Shown here: positions 19,377-28,470 of the stretch, piece by piece
Layout: every line of letters starts with the position of its first letter
How positions within the stretch are numbered: position 1 is the first letter of the stretch
Source of the DNA: Caryophanales bacterium
GTDB taxonomy: Bacteria > Bacillota > Bacilli > JARBTR01
Assembly: GCA_029240105.1 (NCBI GenBank)
Contig: JARBTR010000002.1
Span: 1 to 64,000, forward strand
Reading direction: 5' to 3'
Length of the DNA stretch: 64,000 bases
Notes under the pieces: generated by a model
Seen by the model: only the letters and a program-made list of their open reading frames with translations
Databases searched by the model: none
What the model was told of the DNA's origin: nothing
Translations under genes and position numbers: made by a program

Positions 19377-19537
19377 TTTTTTACCTCCTTTCATAAAAAT
19401 TACTCCACTTTAATTTATGCATTTAAAAACAGGAAGGCTAGGCAATTGTATCTACACTTGTGAGAAAGCATTAAAACAAGTAAAATAGAATGATTCTCAT
19501 TTGAAAATATAAGGCAATTATAGAAAGAAGGAATATC

Positions 19538-20920
19538 ATGGCAGATTTTAAAAACTTAAAACTACCTACTCATATAACTGATTCTTTACTAAAAATTGGA
19601 TTTAAAAACCCAACAATTGTTCAGGAACGAGTTATCCCATCAATACTCAGTGGAAAGAGTATTATTGGGCAATCACAAACAGGAACAGGCAAGACTCATT
19701 CATTCTTGTTACCAATAATGGCAGAAATAGAAGTTGATAAGCCAGTAGTACAAGCAATTGTTTCTGCTCCTACGCGCGAATTAGCTACACAAATTTTCTT
19801 AGCAGCTACAAAATTAAATGATTTATTTCCTGAAGAAAATAAAATTCAAATCCGTAGCTATATTGGGGGCACTGATAAACAGCGTTCTATCGATAAATTA
19901 AAACAGCAACCACAACTTATAATTGGAACACCAGGCCGTATATATGATCTAATTGATTCCAATGCCTTAAATGTTTATACAGCTAAACAATTAGTTGTAG
20001 ATGAAGCTGATCTAATGATTGACTTAGGTTTTATGGAAGATGTTGATAAAATTGCATCACGCATGGCGAAGGTTCTTCAAATATTGGTTTTCTCAGCAAC
20101 GATTCCAGAAAAGCTACAACCATTCTTGAAGAAGTATATGGAAAATCCAAAGCATATCGAAGTGGATCCTAAACAAGTTTCTGCTAAAAAAATTGAACAT
20201 ATATTAGTTCCTTCCAAACACAGAAATAAAGCAGAATTAATCAAGAACATTTTAACTATCCATAATCCATATCTAGCTCTTATATTTGCAAATTCAAAGA
20301 AAAATGCAGATGAGCTTTATGCTGGACTTGCAGAACGCGGCTTAAAAGTCGGGTTGATGCATGGTGACTTGCCAGCTCGTGAGCGTAAACGTGTTATGAA
20401 GGAGATTAATGAATTAAAATACCAATATGTCGTAGCATCGGATTTAGCTGCACGTGGAATTGACATTGAAGGTGTAAGTCATGTTATAAACTCAGAAATC
20501 CCTCAAGATTTAGATTTTTACATCCATCGTTCAGGACGAACAGGTCGCGCGAGTCTAAGCGGTGTTGCAATCACAATTTACGAAGATCGTGATGAAGATG
20601 CAATTATCAAACTTGAAAAAATGGGAATTACTTTTACAAATAAGGATGTTGTAAAAGGGGAATGGGTTGACTTAAAGGACCGCAACAAGCGTAAGAAAAG
20701 AGTTGCACCAACCGTGGAGACAAAGTCTGGAAAAGCGATTGCACCTACAGGTGAAGCAAAGTCTGGTAAAGCAGTTGCGAAACCAAAGGCTGTAAAGCCG
20801 GGATATAAGAAAAAACACGCATTTGAAATGGCGAAGGTGAATGAAAAAGAACGTCGCGCACATAAAAAACAAGAAGTAAGAACTGCAAAAAAAGCTACTA
20901 AGGCGAAATATAGTAAATAA
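19538..20920 (+). CDS. cshB: DEAD-box RNA helicase (CshB/YqfR type)
   Basis: 460 residues. Motifs in order: Q-motif FKNPTIVQ, SQTGTGKT, PTRELA, TPGR, VVDEAD, SAT, then RGIDIEG and HRSGRTGR in the second RecA domain. Residues 385-460 are a Lys/Ala-rich basic tail with two near-identical GKAIAPTGEAKSGKA-like repeats, probably for RNA binding. CshB acts in cold-shock RNA unwinding. AAAGAAGG upstream of the ATG. nfo begins 25 bases downstream. Confidence 0.92.
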   Translation: MADFKNLKLPTHITDSLLKIGFKNPTIVQERVIPSILSGKSIIGQSQTGTGKTHSFLLPIMAEIEVDKPVVQAIVSAPTRELATQIFLAATKLNDLFPEENKIQIRSYIGGTDKQRSIDKLKQQPQLIIGTPGRIYDLIDSNALNVYTAKQLVVDEADLMIDLGFMEDVDKIASRMAKVLQILVFSATIPEKLQPFLKKYMENPKHIEVDPKQVSAKKIEHILVPSKHRNKAELIKNILTIHNPYLALIFANSKKNADELYAGLAERGLKVGLMHGDLPARERKRVMKEINELKYQYVVASDLAARGIDIEGVSHVINSEIPQDLDFYIHRSGRTGRASLSGVAITIYEDRDEDAIIKLEKMGITFTNKDVVKGEWVDLKDRNKRKKRVAPTVETKSGKAIAPTGEAKSGKAVAKPKAVKPGYKKKHAFEMAKVNEKERRAHKKQEVRTAKKATKAKYSK

Positions 20921-20945
20921 AAATGCAGCTTAAAGAGGTACAAAT

Positions 20946-21818
20946 ATGTTGAAAATTGGATCTCACGTGGGTATGAGTGGACCTAAAATGCTTCAAGCTT
21001 CAGTAGAAGAAGCACTATCCTATGGGGCAAATACCTTTATGATTTATACAGGGGCTCCTCAGAACACATTTCGAAAAAAAATTGAAGATCTAAATATTGA
21101 TGCAGGACAAGCACTTATGAAAGCTAATGGAATTGATGAGTTCATTGTTCATGCACCTTATATAATAAATATAGGTAATGCAGTAAAGTATGAAACTTTT
21201 CAATTGGGTATAGAGTTCTTAAGAAAAGAAATTGATCGAACAATAGCATTAGGTGCAAAGCAAATCGTGCTACATCCAGGCGCTCATGTCGGAGAAGGTT
21301 CAGAAGCAGGTATTTCAAAGATTATCGAGGGACTCAATGAAGTTTTAGAGGCTGATATGCCAGTCCAAATCGCTCTTGAGACAATGGCCGGTAAAGGGTC
21401 AGAATGTGGTCGTTCATTTGAAGAATTAGCAAAAATAATTGATGGTGTCGTGTTAAATGATAAGTTGTCTATTTGTTTAGATACTTGCCATATTCATGAT
21501 GCAGGATACGATGTTAAAAATGGTTTTGATGATGTACTCAATAAATTTGACAAAATCGTTGGTTTAGATCGAATTAAAGTTCTTCACATAAATGATAGTA
21601 AAAACGAACAAGGCGCAGCAAAAGATAGACACGCTAATATAGGACATGGTTATATTGGTTTTGATGCACTTCTTTACGTAGTTCACCATCCACAACTGAT
21701 GCACGTACCTAAAATTCTTGAAACGCCATATGTTGGAGATGGTAAAGCTAGAGCTCCATACAAAGAGGAAATCGAAATGCTTCGTTCAGGCATTTTCACA
21801 CCAGAATTAAATTCATAA
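20946..21818 (+). CDS. nfo: endonuclease IV (AP endonuclease)
   Basis: 290 residues, TIM-barrel zinc enzyme. IGSHVGMSG (4-12), [13 protein letters not shown] (about 62-74), LHPGAHVG (about 108-115), [13 protein letters not shown] (about 178-190) and [22 protein letters not shown] (about 214-235) carry the His/Asp/Glu zinc ligands. It repairs abasic sites and is a spore DNA-repair enzyme in B. subtilis (YqfS). AGAGGTACAAAT precedes the AUG. Confidence 0.95.
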   Translation: MLKIGSHVGMSGPKMLQASVEEALSYGANTFMIYTGAPQNTFRKKIEDLNIDAGQALMKANGIDEFIVHAPYIINIGNAVKYETFQLGIEFLRKEIDRTIALGAKQIVLHPGAHVGEGSEAGISKIIEGLNEVLEADMPVQIALETMAGKGSECGRSFEELAKIIDGVVLNDKLSICLDTCHIHDAGYDVKNGFDDVLNKFDKIVGLDRIKVLHINDSKNEQGAAKDRHANIGHGYIGFDALLYVVHHPQLMHVPKILETPYVGDGKARAPYKEEIEMLRSGIFTPELNS

Positions 21819-21896
21819 TATTGGTACTATGCAAATAATCATATTCTTGTTATACTTTCAAAGTTAATTAAATAAGCTCAACTATTAGGTTGAGAA

Positions 21897-21933
21897 GAGG
21901 TTCATTCAGACCATCCCTCTATAAAAAACTAGG
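21897..21933 (+). promoter_or_regulatory. preQ1-I riboswitch aptamer
   Basis: AGAGGTTC at the 5' side, CCCTCT closing P1, then the A-rich tail TATAAAAAACTA that docks in the minor groove. This is the class I preQ1 pattern (AGAGGTTC...CCTCTATAAAAAACTA). Binding of the queuosine precursor is expected to favour the downstream terminator and lower queT expression. Confidence 0.92.
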
Positions 21934-21961
21934 CTATGTGATAAATTTTATCTAAAATTTT

Positions 21962-21988
21962 ACCGCACTAGGTTTAGTGCGGTTTTTT
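21962..21988 (+). terminator. expression-platform terminator of the preQ1 riboswitch
   Basis: ACCGCACTA, GGTT loop, TAGTGCGGT, then five T. It stands 28 bases after the aptamer. Confidence 0.88.
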
Positions 21989-21991
21989 ACG

Positions 21992-22285
21992 TTTTACTTC
22001 CTAAGTTCTGACGGAACTTAGGAGGACGACATTTTGTTCCTGAGTTAAAACTCAGACAAAATCAGCCTGCCTAATCATCGCTGAATCAAAGATTCAGATG
22101 ATTAGGGAGTAAAAGGTACGCACTATCCACGAGCATGAAAATCGCTGGCGATTTTGGAAATGGAGTAGAAAACATATATGTTTTCCAAAACAGTCTGAAC
22201 TTAAGTTCAGCAACTGTTTACGATACCGTCGAAGCGAAGCGAGAAAACGGATGCCTGCGAAGTTTTACTCTAAGTTCTAAAGGAC
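21992..22285 (+). repeat. cluster of seven or more hairpins between riboswitch terminator and queT
   Basis: TTTTACT (21992-21998) pairs with AGTAAAA (22108-22114) and encloses three hairpins: TCCTAAGTTC/GAACTTAGGA (21999-22023), ATTTTGT plus CTGAGT (22031-22062) and CCTAATCAT plus CTGAATC (22070-22106). Then AAAATCGC/GCGATTTT (22138-22155), an 18-base perfect palindrome at 22168-22185 with a further TTTTGG/CCAAAA closing stem, a 16-base palindrome CTGAACTTAAGTTCAG (22195-22210) with CAGT/ACTG, and TAAGTTC/GGACTTA (22271-22288). Several stems share a CTRA...TYAG pattern. The unit GTTTTACT-TAAGTTC appears at both ends as a direct repeat. Not coding by any evidence. Confidence 0.65.
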
Positions 22286-22342
22286 TTAAACCAAGATATA
22301 CAGGGGAAATTAATTAACGAAATAAAATAAGGGAGTTTTCAC

Positions 22343-22807
22343 ATGTATAAAAATTTTACTTTAAACGCAATGGTTGGTGCTTTATACGCAGTAACAACCG
22401 TTATGATTACACCATTTGCATATGGTGAGATTCAGTTTAGGTTTACTGAAATTTTAATTTTCTTTGCTTTTTTTAACAAAAAATTTATACCCGGATTAGT
22501 AGTTGGTTGTATGATTGCGAATTACTTCGGAACATTAGGAATGATTGACGTATTTGTTGGCGCGGCTGCTACTTTAATTGTTACTTTATTAATTAGTAAA
22601 GTGAAATCTATTTGGTTGGTACCTGTAATTGCTGCAGTAGTGAATGGGATTTTCGTTGGAGCTGAACTACACTATATGTTTGAGATTCCCCTTATCGCAA
22701 CAATGATGTATGTTGCAATTGGTGAATTATTCGCAGTGGCTGTTGGCATTCCAATTTTCAATTATTTGATGAAAAACAATTATTTGAAAAAGGTTATAAC
22801 AGAATAA
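22343..22807 (+). CDS. queT: queuosine precursor transporter QueT
   Basis: 154 residues, an ECF-type S component with about five membrane helices. It starts MYKNFTLNAMVGALYAVTTV and has the family segment FAYGEIQFRFTEILIFFAFF. It imports a queuosine precursor such as preQ1, in keeping with the preQ1 riboswitch upstream. AAGGGAG precedes the AUG. No ECF energising genes are adjacent, as is usual for group II ECF systems. Confidence 0.92.
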   Translation: MYKNFTLNAMVGALYAVTTVMITPFAYGEIQFRFTEILIFFAFFNKKFIPGLVVGCMIANYFGTLGMIDVFVGAAATLIVTLLISKVKSIWLVPVIAAVVNGIFVGAELHYMFEIPLIATMMYVAIGELFAVAVGIPIFNYLMKNNYLKKVITE

Positions 22808-22829
22808 ATTTAAGTTATCATATAAAATG

Positions 22830-22860
22830 AAGCCAAGCATTGTGTAAATGCTTGGCTTTT
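22830..22860 (+). terminator. bidirectional terminator between queT and the DUF2624 gene
   Basis: AAGCCAAGCATT, GTGTA loop, AATGCTTGGCTT, then TT; the minus strand reads TTCATTTTAT past the stem. The stem is 12 bp and perfect. Confidence 0.8.
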
Positions 22861-23126
22861 CACTCGACTTTTTTCGAAAGATAAAATTGAATAATTCTCT
22901 CAAATTCTGTTGCCACAAAGGAAGATGTGATCTTTGTTATCTGATCAAAAAGTGCCATACGCTCTTCTGTATTGAAGACATTTATATTTGAGCTGTTTAG
23001 CAATCGAGAGACTTTTGATGCTTCTTCCAAACTAATAAATACTCCATTACCTGGTGCTAAACTTACTACCTCATTTGGTGTTAATGTGCGAATACGCTGG
23101 TTAACAAATGACTGATAAAAATTCAT
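22860..23126 (-). CDS. DUF2624 (YqfT-like) protein, copy 1
   Basis: 88 residues, all helical: MNFYQSFVNQRIRTLTPNEVVSLAPGNG onward, with an NVFNTEERMALFDQITKITS centre. YqfT-type proteins lie near the nfo-zur locus in Bacillales; no function is known. It is clearly paralogous to the gene at 23442-23699 (same MNxYQSFVNQRxRTLTPNE start and VFN-TER core). GGAGAA is upstream of the AUG. Confidence 0.78.
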   Translation of the reverse strand: MNFYQSFVNQRIRTLTPNEVVSLAPGNGVFISLEEASKVSRLLNSSNINVFNTEERMALFDQITKITSSFVATEFERIIQFYLSKKVE

Positions 23127-23371
23127 GAAAAATTCTCCATTCCATTAAGTGTGACTTTCAGAAGAATTTTGCTGAAGATTAATCTATAATCATTAGCACA
23201 AATGGTTATGTAATTTTTAGGGCTAAAGAAATAGGATGTCTACTGCTTATTTAAAGATATGTACAAGTTCCAGATTTTAATCCAATTTTAATAATCATTT
23301 ATTTCATTGAGCTCTTATATATCCAAATAACACAAACTAGGCATAGGCTCAAATTAAATAACAAAAATAAT

Positions 23372-23410
23372 GGCTGAAAAAAACTCATTTCATTTGAGAA
23401 TTTTCCAGCC
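23372..23410 (-). terminator. terminator of DUF2624 copy 2 (minus strand)
   Basis: On the minus strand, GGCTG and TTCTCA pair with TGAG and CAGCC around AAATGAAA, followed by ATTATTTTTG. The rest of the 315-bp gap to copy 1 holds the copy 1 promoter region and nothing else visible. Confidence 0.6.
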
Positions 23411-23441
23411 CAGTATTTTTTGTATTCAACTAATTATCAAT

Positions 23442-23699
23442 TTACTTTGAAACAAAATATTGAAATAATTTTTCCACCTCATTCGCAATATGTGGAGAGG
23501 TGATTTGTGCAACCTCCTTAAGAAGTGCAAATCTTTCTGTGTCATTAAAAACATTTACATGTGAACTTTGTAATTTTTGAGAAATGAGTACTGCTTCGTT
23601 TTGATTTATTGATATACCGTTATTTCTTGCAAGTTCAACGATCTCGTTAGGCGTTAGAGTTCGTAAACGTTGATTCACAAATGATTGATATAAATTCAT
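23442..23699 (-). CDS. DUF2624 (YqfT-like) protein, copy 2
   Basis: 85 residues starting MNLYQSFVNQRLRTLTPNEI. Aligns along its full length with copy 1 downstream (identical QSFVNQR and RTLTPNE, similar VNVFNDTERFALLKEVAQITS). Upstream sequences also match (TTTTGCTGA, then ATAATCA), so the promoter was duplicated too. GGAG precedes the AUG. It diverges from the zinc operon. Confidence 0.78.
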   Translation of the reverse strand: MNLYQSFVNQRLRTLTPNEIVELARNNGISINQNEAVLISQKLQSSHVNVFNDTERFALLKEVAQITSPHIANEVEKLFQYFVSK

Positions 23700-23769
23700 A
23701 ACAATTCTCCGTTTCCAAAAAAATTTTGATTTTGCTGAGGAATAGTCATATAATCAGTAGCGTAAATCT

Positions 23770-23790
23770 AAATCGTAATGGTTCTGATTA
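23770..23790 (+). promoter_or_regulatory. candidate Zur box upstream of znuC
   Basis: AAATCGTAAT G GTTCTGATTA. The left half-site matches the Bacillus Zur consensus AAATCGTAAT exactly; the right half matches 6 of 10. It ends 12 bases before the GUG start of znuC and just upstream of its ribosome site, so repression by Zur, encoded as the third gene, would be autoregulatory. Confidence 0.6.
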
Positions 23791-23802
23791 GGGGTGATAA
23801 AT

Positions 23803-24555
23803 GTGACAAGTGAAATAGTGAAGATTAATAACCTATCTTATAGATATGAGCAAAATCCAGTCTTAAACCATTTAAATTTTACTCTCTATAAAAGTGATTA
23901 TCTTGGAATTGTTGGACCGAATGGTTCGGGAAAGTCTACAATCTTAAAACTTATTTTAAATCTACTTACGCTTCAAAAAGGTGAAATTCATTTGTTTGGG
24001 GAGTCAATTCAACGTTTTAATGATTGGGAGAAAATTGGTTATGTTTCTCAAAAGGCTGCTTCATTTAATTCTGGATTCCCAGCTACAGTTGAAGAAGTTG
24101 TTATAAGTGGACTTACAAAAAAAGTAGGGATGTTTAAAGCTTTTAATGATTCACATAGAAAAGAATGTATAAAAGCTTTAGAAAAAGTTGGGCTAAGTCA
24201 ATTTGCTAAAAGAAATATTGGAGAACTTTCTGGTGGACAGCAACAGCGTGTTTTTATTGCTCGTGCACTTATTAATAATCCAGAATTATTAATTTTGGAT
24301 GAACCTACTGTTGGAATTGATGAACAACATGTAAAAGAATTTTATGAATTATTAAATGAATTAAATCGAAAACATGCATTTACCATTTTATTGGTAACAC
24401 ATGATTCGGATTTTATTACAAAAAATGCGACTCGCATTATTCATATGGATAAAACAATTACTTTTGATGCTAGTGCCACAGAATTTAGTAAGTTGAAAAG
24501 TAAAGAAATGCATCAAATTTACGGTTGCACAGATGAGGGGAGGAAGGAAAATTGA
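23803..24555 (+). CDS. znuC: zinc ABC transporter ATP-binding protein
   Basis: 250 residues from a GUG at 23803 placed eight bases after AGGGG. Walker A GPNGSGKST, Q-loop, signature LSGGQQQR, Walker B LLILDEPT and a switch His in LLVTHDSD. It powers Zn uptake with the permease that overlaps its end by 4 bases. No zinc-binding lipoprotein gene (znuA) is here; B. subtilis also has this layout next to zur partly elsewhere, so the binding protein is presumably at another locus. Confidence 0.93.
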   Translation: MTSEIVKINNLSYRYEQNPVLNHLNFTLYKSDYLGIVGPNGSGKSTILKLILNLLTLQKGEIHLFGESIQRFNDWEKIGYVSQKAASFNSGFPATVEEVVISGLTKKVGMFKAFNDSHRKECIKALEKVGLSQFAKRNIGELSGGQQQRVFIARALINNPELLILDEPTVGIDEQHVKEFYELLNELNRKHAFTILLVTHDSDFITKNATRIIHMDKTITFDASATEFSKLKSKEMHQIYGCTDEGRKEN

Positions 24556-25412
24556 TTTATGATATCCTTCAATATGACTTTCTTCAATTTGCTTTTCTAA
24601 CCGGGTTAATGATTGGGATCATTGCTCCATTACTTGGTGTTTTTATCGTTGTTAGGCGGTTATCTCTAATAGCAGATGCACTTAGTCATGTGACTTTATC
24701 TGGTATAGCACTTAGTCTACTTCTAAGTAAAAACATAGGCTCTTTAGCAAACCTGAATCCATTATATATTGGGATGGGATTCTCTGTTGTAGGATCACTG
24801 TTTATTGAGCGACTTCGAGCAGTTTATAAACATTATCAAGAGTTAGCCATACCAATAATCCTATCTGCAGGAATTGGCCTTGGGGTTATATTTATTTCTT
24901 TAGCTAAGGGCTTTACAACGGATTTATTTAATTATTTGTTTGGTTCAGTGAGTGCAGTTAGTCAACAGGATTTACTTATTATTGCGATTATTACTGTAAT
25001 CGTGATAGGCACTGTATACTTACTTTATAAAGAGCTTTTTCTACTTTCTTTCGATGAGGAACATGCAAAAACATCTGGATTAAAAGTGAATGCTGTACAT
25101 TTTACATTCATTATTTTAGTCGCACTTGTAATTGCTGCTTCTATGCGTGTAGTTGGAATTTTGCTTGTTTCATCCTTAATGACGTTGCCCGTTGCTGCTG
25201 CCATGAAGATTGCTAAAAGTTTTAAGAAGCTTATTTTTATCTCCATAATGTTTGCGGAAATTGCAGTTGTTGGTGGTCTTATTATTTCTTATTATTTAGA
25301 TTTAGCACCTGGTGGAAGTATCGTTGTTTTGTCTATTTTACTATTATTAACAACCATTATATGTCGTAAAATTCAAGCAAAAACTGCATGGAAGGGAGAA
25401 GATGCTTCTTGA
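24552..25412 (+). CDS. znuB: zinc ABC transporter permease
   Basis: 286 residues with eight or so membrane helices. ABC-3 family: [27 protein letters not shown] (about 29-55) and [21 protein letters not shown] (about 197-217) are the coupling segments. Start is UUG at 24552 with AGGAAGG upstream, overlapping the znuC stop. Its 3' end overlaps the start of zur. Confidence 0.93.
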   Translation: MIYDILQYDFLQFAFLTGLMIGIIAPLLGVFIVVRRLSLIADALSHVTLSGIALSLLLSKNIGSLANLNPLYIGMGFSVVGSLFIERLRAVYKHYQELAIPIILSAGIGLGVIFISLAKGFTTDLFNYLFGSVSAVSQQDLLIIAIITVIVIGTVYLLYKELFLLSFDEEHAKTSGLKVNAVHFTFIILVALVIAASMRVVGILLVSSLMTLPVAAAMKIAKSFKKLIFISIMFAEIAVVGGLIISYYLDLAPGGSIVVLSILLLLTTIICRKIQAKTAWKGEDAS

Positions 25413-25819
25413 GATTAGCTGATGCCGTTCAACTTTTAAAAGAAAAAGGGTATAAACAAACAGATAAAAGGGAAGATCTCTTGCAGATTTTTGCAAGCAA
25501 TAAAAAGTATTTAACCGCAAAAGATGTTTTAGAAAATGTAAAAACAAAACATCCGAACCTGAGTTATGATACCATTTATCGAAATCTTTCTTTGTTTGCA
25601 GAAATGGGAATATTAGAATTTACAGAGCTTTCTGGTGAAAAGCATTTTCGCTTTTCTTGTGGACTTGAACACCATCATCACCATTTTATCTGTACGAAAT
25701 GCGGACGAACTAAAGAAATTAATGCCTGTCCAATGGATAGTATTGAAGAAAATATGGATGGTTATGTAATAACAGGGCATAAGTATGAAATCTATGGAAA
25801 TTGTCCGCAATGTATATAG
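25409..25819 (+). CDS. zur: zinc uptake regulator Zur (Fur family)
   Basis: 136 residues. Winged HTH with [17 protein letters not shown] (about 56-72), histidine cluster [14 protein letters not shown] and CPQC near the end for structural and regulatory zinc. Start set to the UUG at 25409 ([15 protein letters not shown]), which follows GGAAGGGAGAAG and matches the family N-terminus; the AUG at 25388 would add seven residues inside znuB. It represses Zn uptake genes when zinc is plentiful. Confidence 0.93.
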   Translation: MRLADAVQLLKEKGYKQTDKREDLLQIFASNKKYLTAKDVLENVKTKHPNLSYDTIYRNLSLFAEMGILEFTELSGEKHFRFSCGLEHHHHHFICTKCGRTKEINACPMDSIEENMDGYVITGHKYEIYGNCPQCI

Positions 25820-25827
25820 TTAAATTT

Positions 25828-25889
25828 AAAAAACTGACCAATGTGTTAGGTGCAGCATGGAATGCCCTAACACATTGGTCAGTTTTACT
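25828..25889 (+). terminator. bidirectional terminator between zur and yqfW
   Basis: AAACTGACCAATGTGTTAGG (25831-25850) is perfectly complementary to 25866-25885. The long stem carries T-rich tracts on both sides. Confidence 0.88.
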
Positions 25890-25894
25890 TTAGA

Positions 25895-26467
25895 TTATTG
25901 TTGTGCCATCCATTCATTTACCCATTCTAAAGCTTCTTTCCAATTGTAACAACGAATCACTGTTACGTCTTCTGGGATTGGTAGGCGATTATAGGGTGCA
26001 TCAAACAAAATACATGGTATACCACATTCCCTAGAAATATTAATGGCATTATCATGTCTATCTTCAAAAAATATTTGTATCTGATGCTTCTTAACGGAAT
26101 TTATTTTATCATGAGTTCCAATTAATTCTAGATGATTAAATGGAATTTCATTCTCTTTTAACCAATTACTTGTAATATTCAAAACATCATTTCCACGTGC
26201 ACTGATAAAATAAATTTCATTATTTTCAGCCCACTTAGTAATAATTTCTTTTGCGCCTTTCATAATAGGTGGATCCAAATACATTCTTTCCTCATTTTCA
26301 ATAAACCATTTACCAAATTCTTCAGGTGTCGTGTTTGTTACATGATTCAAATCATATTCAACAACTTCTTCCATTTGAACATTTAACCCAAAATGCTCAT
26401 TTACATAAGGCAGAAGCCAATCATTCGTTGTCGTTGTTCCATCAATATCAAAACCGAATCGAATCAT
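25895..26467 (-). CDS. yqfW: putative 5'(3')-deoxyribonucleotidase, HAD superfamily
   Basis: 190 residues. The HAD motif I DIDGTTT (7-13) follows the first strand; YFISARGNDV is motif II and FFEDRHDNA is motif IV. It matches the NT5C/YqfW family that dephosphorylates deoxynucleotides or a related substrate. It lies next to zur as in B. subtilis. TTGGAGGA precedes the AUG. Confidence 0.85.
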   Translation of the reverse strand: MIRFGFDIDGTTTTNDWLLPYVNEHFGLNVQMEEVVEYDLNHVTNTTPEEFGKWFIENEERMYLDPPIMKGAKEIITKWAENNEIYFISARGNDVLNITSNWLKENEIPFNHLELIGTHDKINSVKKHQIQIFFEDRHDNAINISRECGIPCILFDAPYNRLPIPEDVTVIRCYNWKEALEWVNEWMAQQ

Positions 26468-26639
26468 TATTATCCTCCAAAAAATTACATATCTTTCTAA
26501 TCAAATTTTAACATATAGAACTGAATTTAATGGAGCAATTAGAAAAAAGTTTAGGAATAAAAGCACATGAAATTGCAGAAATTAAGCTTGCTTCTAAAAA
26601 TAAGGTGTAAAACACCGATAAAGAAGTGGAGGTATAATC

Positions 26640-26975
26640 ATGGATAACAATCATGAATTTCATGATCGAGTTCAAAAGAGTAGATCCGAACGGTATAAAG
26701 AAGAGATGGGTGCTGAATTTGTTGAGCCAAGTGTCTATCATAGTGAACGGAATGACAGCGCAACAATGGGATCAGGTGCAACGTGGGCATTTGTCGGAAT
26801 TGTATTCGCGGTTCTTTCATTGTTTTGGATGCCAACAACTTTCGCTATCATTGGTATATTCTTAGGGATTGTTGGGTTTGCAAAACAATCTACTGGGCTT
26901 GGAATAACTGCAATCGTCATTGGTGTAGCATCATTAATAATGCAGTTTATCTGGACACCTTTTAACTGGATGTAG
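26640..26975 (+). CDS. yqfX: YqfX-like small membrane protein
   Basis: 111 residues. Hydrophilic N-terminus (1-47) and two or three hydrophobic helices (about 48-108: ATWAFVGIVFAVLSLFW, FAIIGIFLGIVGFA, TAIVIGVASLIMQF). YqfX is encoded beside ispG in B. subtilis; function unknown. GGAGGT precedes the AUG. Confidence 0.8.
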   Translation: MDNNHEFHDRVQKSRSERYKEEMGAEFVEPSVYHSERNDSATMGSGATWAFVGIVFAVLSLFWMPTTFAIIGIFLGIVGFAKQSTGLGITAIVIGVASLIMQFIWTPFNWM

Positions 26976-27002
26976 GATCTCGAAAATGCAAGTTAGAATA
27001 AA

Positions 27003-27050
27003 GTACCCAGTAAAACAACACATTAGTGCTTTTACTGGGTACATTATTTT
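27003..27050 (+). terminator. bidirectional terminator between yqfX and ispG
   Basis: GTACCCAGTAAAA (27003-27015) pairs with TTTTACTGGGTAC (27030-27042); a broken T-run follows on the plus strand. Confidence 0.82.
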
Positions 27051-28138
27051 TATTTTTGCTTTGCGAAATATTCTTCAGCCAAAATGTCAATTTCTTTCTT
27101 AAGTTCACTTACTAAATCTTTTTCTGGTACTTTGCGAACAATTTCACCATGTTTAAAAAGCAAACCTTCGCCACGTGCTCCAGCAATTCCTATATCTGCT
27201 TCACGTGCTTCTCCGGGTCCGTTTACTGCACATCCCAATACAGCTACTTTTATCGGCGCTTTAATTTTAGATATGTATTCATCAATTTCATTTGCAACTG
27301 AAATTAAATCAATTTCAATGCGACCGCATGTTGGGCAGGAGATTAGTGTAGCTGCATCAGATAAAAGTCCATATACCTTTAGCAAGTCACGAGCTACTTT
27401 AATTTCCTCAACTGGATCTGCACTAAGTGATATACGCATTGTATTTCCAATACCCATGTTTATAATTGCACCTAGTCCTGCACAACTCTTAACAGTTCCA
27501 GAGAACAGCGTTCCAGATTCTGTAATCCCCAAATGTAATGGGTAATCAAACGCCATAGAAGCTTTTTGATATGCTTCGATTGCTAAAGGAACATCTGATG
27601 CTTTCATCGAAACGATGATATCGTGAAAATCTAAATCCTCTAAAATTTGAATATGGTGAAGAGCACTTTCAACCATTGCATCAGCAGTAGGATAACCATA
27701 TTTATCAAGCAGGTGCTTTTCAAGTGATCCAGCATTTACACCAATACGAATAGGAATCCCTTTTGCTTTACAAGCTTTTACTACTTCTTCAACTTTTTCT
27801 CGTTTTCCAATATTCCCTGGGTTAATGCGAATTTTATCAGCTCCGCCTTCAATCGCGATTAAAGCCAATTTATAATTAAAATGAATATCAACAACTAAAG
27901 GGATGTTAATATGCTTTTTAATATCAGCAATTGCATATGCAGCTCTTTCATCAGGGCAAGCAACACGGACAACTTGGCAACCAGCTTCTTCTAGACGTTT
28001 AATTTGAGCAACGGTTGCTTCAACATCATGGGTTTTAGTTGTCGTCATACTCTGAATAATAATTTGATTCGCACCGCCTATAGTAAGGTTACCAACTCTA
28101 ACTTTTTTAGTTTTGGTACGATGTATCATTGATTTCAT
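27050..28138 (-). CDS. ispG: 4-hydroxy-3-methylbut-2-en-1-yl diphosphate synthase IspG
   Basis: 362 residues from the AUG at 28138, which follows AAGGAAAATT; the frame is open to 28186 but the extra 16 residues have no ribosome site. TIM barrel start [16 protein letters not shown] and iron-sulfur ligands in [12 protein letters not shown] and [12 protein letters not shown]. It performs the penultimate MEP step before IspH, which is encoded at 17.8-18.7 kb. Confidence 0.94.
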   Translation of the reverse strand: MKSMIHRTKTKKVRVGNLTIGGANQIIIQSMTTTKTHDVEATVAQIKRLEEAGCQVVRVACPDERAAYAIADIKKHINIPLVVDIHFNYKLALIAIEGGADKIRINPGNIGKREKVEEVVKACKAKGIPIRIGVNAGSLEKHLLDKYGYPTADAMVESALHHIQILEDLDFHDIIVSMKASDVPLAIEAYQKASMAFDYPLHLGITESGTLFSGTVKSCAGLGAIINMGIGNTMRISLSADPVEEIKVARDLLKVYGLLSDAATLISCPTCGRIEIDLISVANEIDEYISKIKAPIKVAVLGCAVNGPGEAREADIGIAGARGEGLLFKHGEIVRKVPEKDLVSELKKEIDILAEEYFAKQK

Positions 28139-28470
28139 AATTTTCCTTCTTCCTACAAAGAATTTCACTATTATTTTATCAGTCAAACTAGGGTAGTGAC
28201 AAGAATCTGCACAAAACTACATGATTTCTGTCTTTTTTCTCGTATTAGTCTGTACATAAATTTGATGTGCACTATGATTTTGTGAAAAATTCTTTTTTAA
28301 GAACCTGATAACGATAATGTTGAATTTTTTCTTAAGGCTCTGTAAAAGTTCATTGTTGTTTTATAAATAAAATTTAAGAGAACCGTATTGGCTTCCCAAT
28401 ATATTATTTAACTCGTTACTTTAAATAGTTTTTGATTAATCACACAATAATTAAAAATAGTATTGAATAT
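28139..28470. other. intergenic stretch with a decayed repeat fragment
   Basis: No ORF with a ribosome site. The only feature noticed is GGCTCTGTAAAAG at 28336-28348, followed by TTGTTGTT, which resembles the left end of the repeat at 44919-45090 (GGCTCTGTTAAAG...GTTG). Confidence 0.4.

Noticed and set aside
22135-22317. 60-codon ORF in the hairpin cluster
   Set aside because: It starts inside a hairpin, has no ribosome site and follows the palindromes, so it is most likely accidental.
26530-26610. 26-codon ORF upstream of yqfX
   Set aside because: No ribosome site and no recognisable protein; probably chance.
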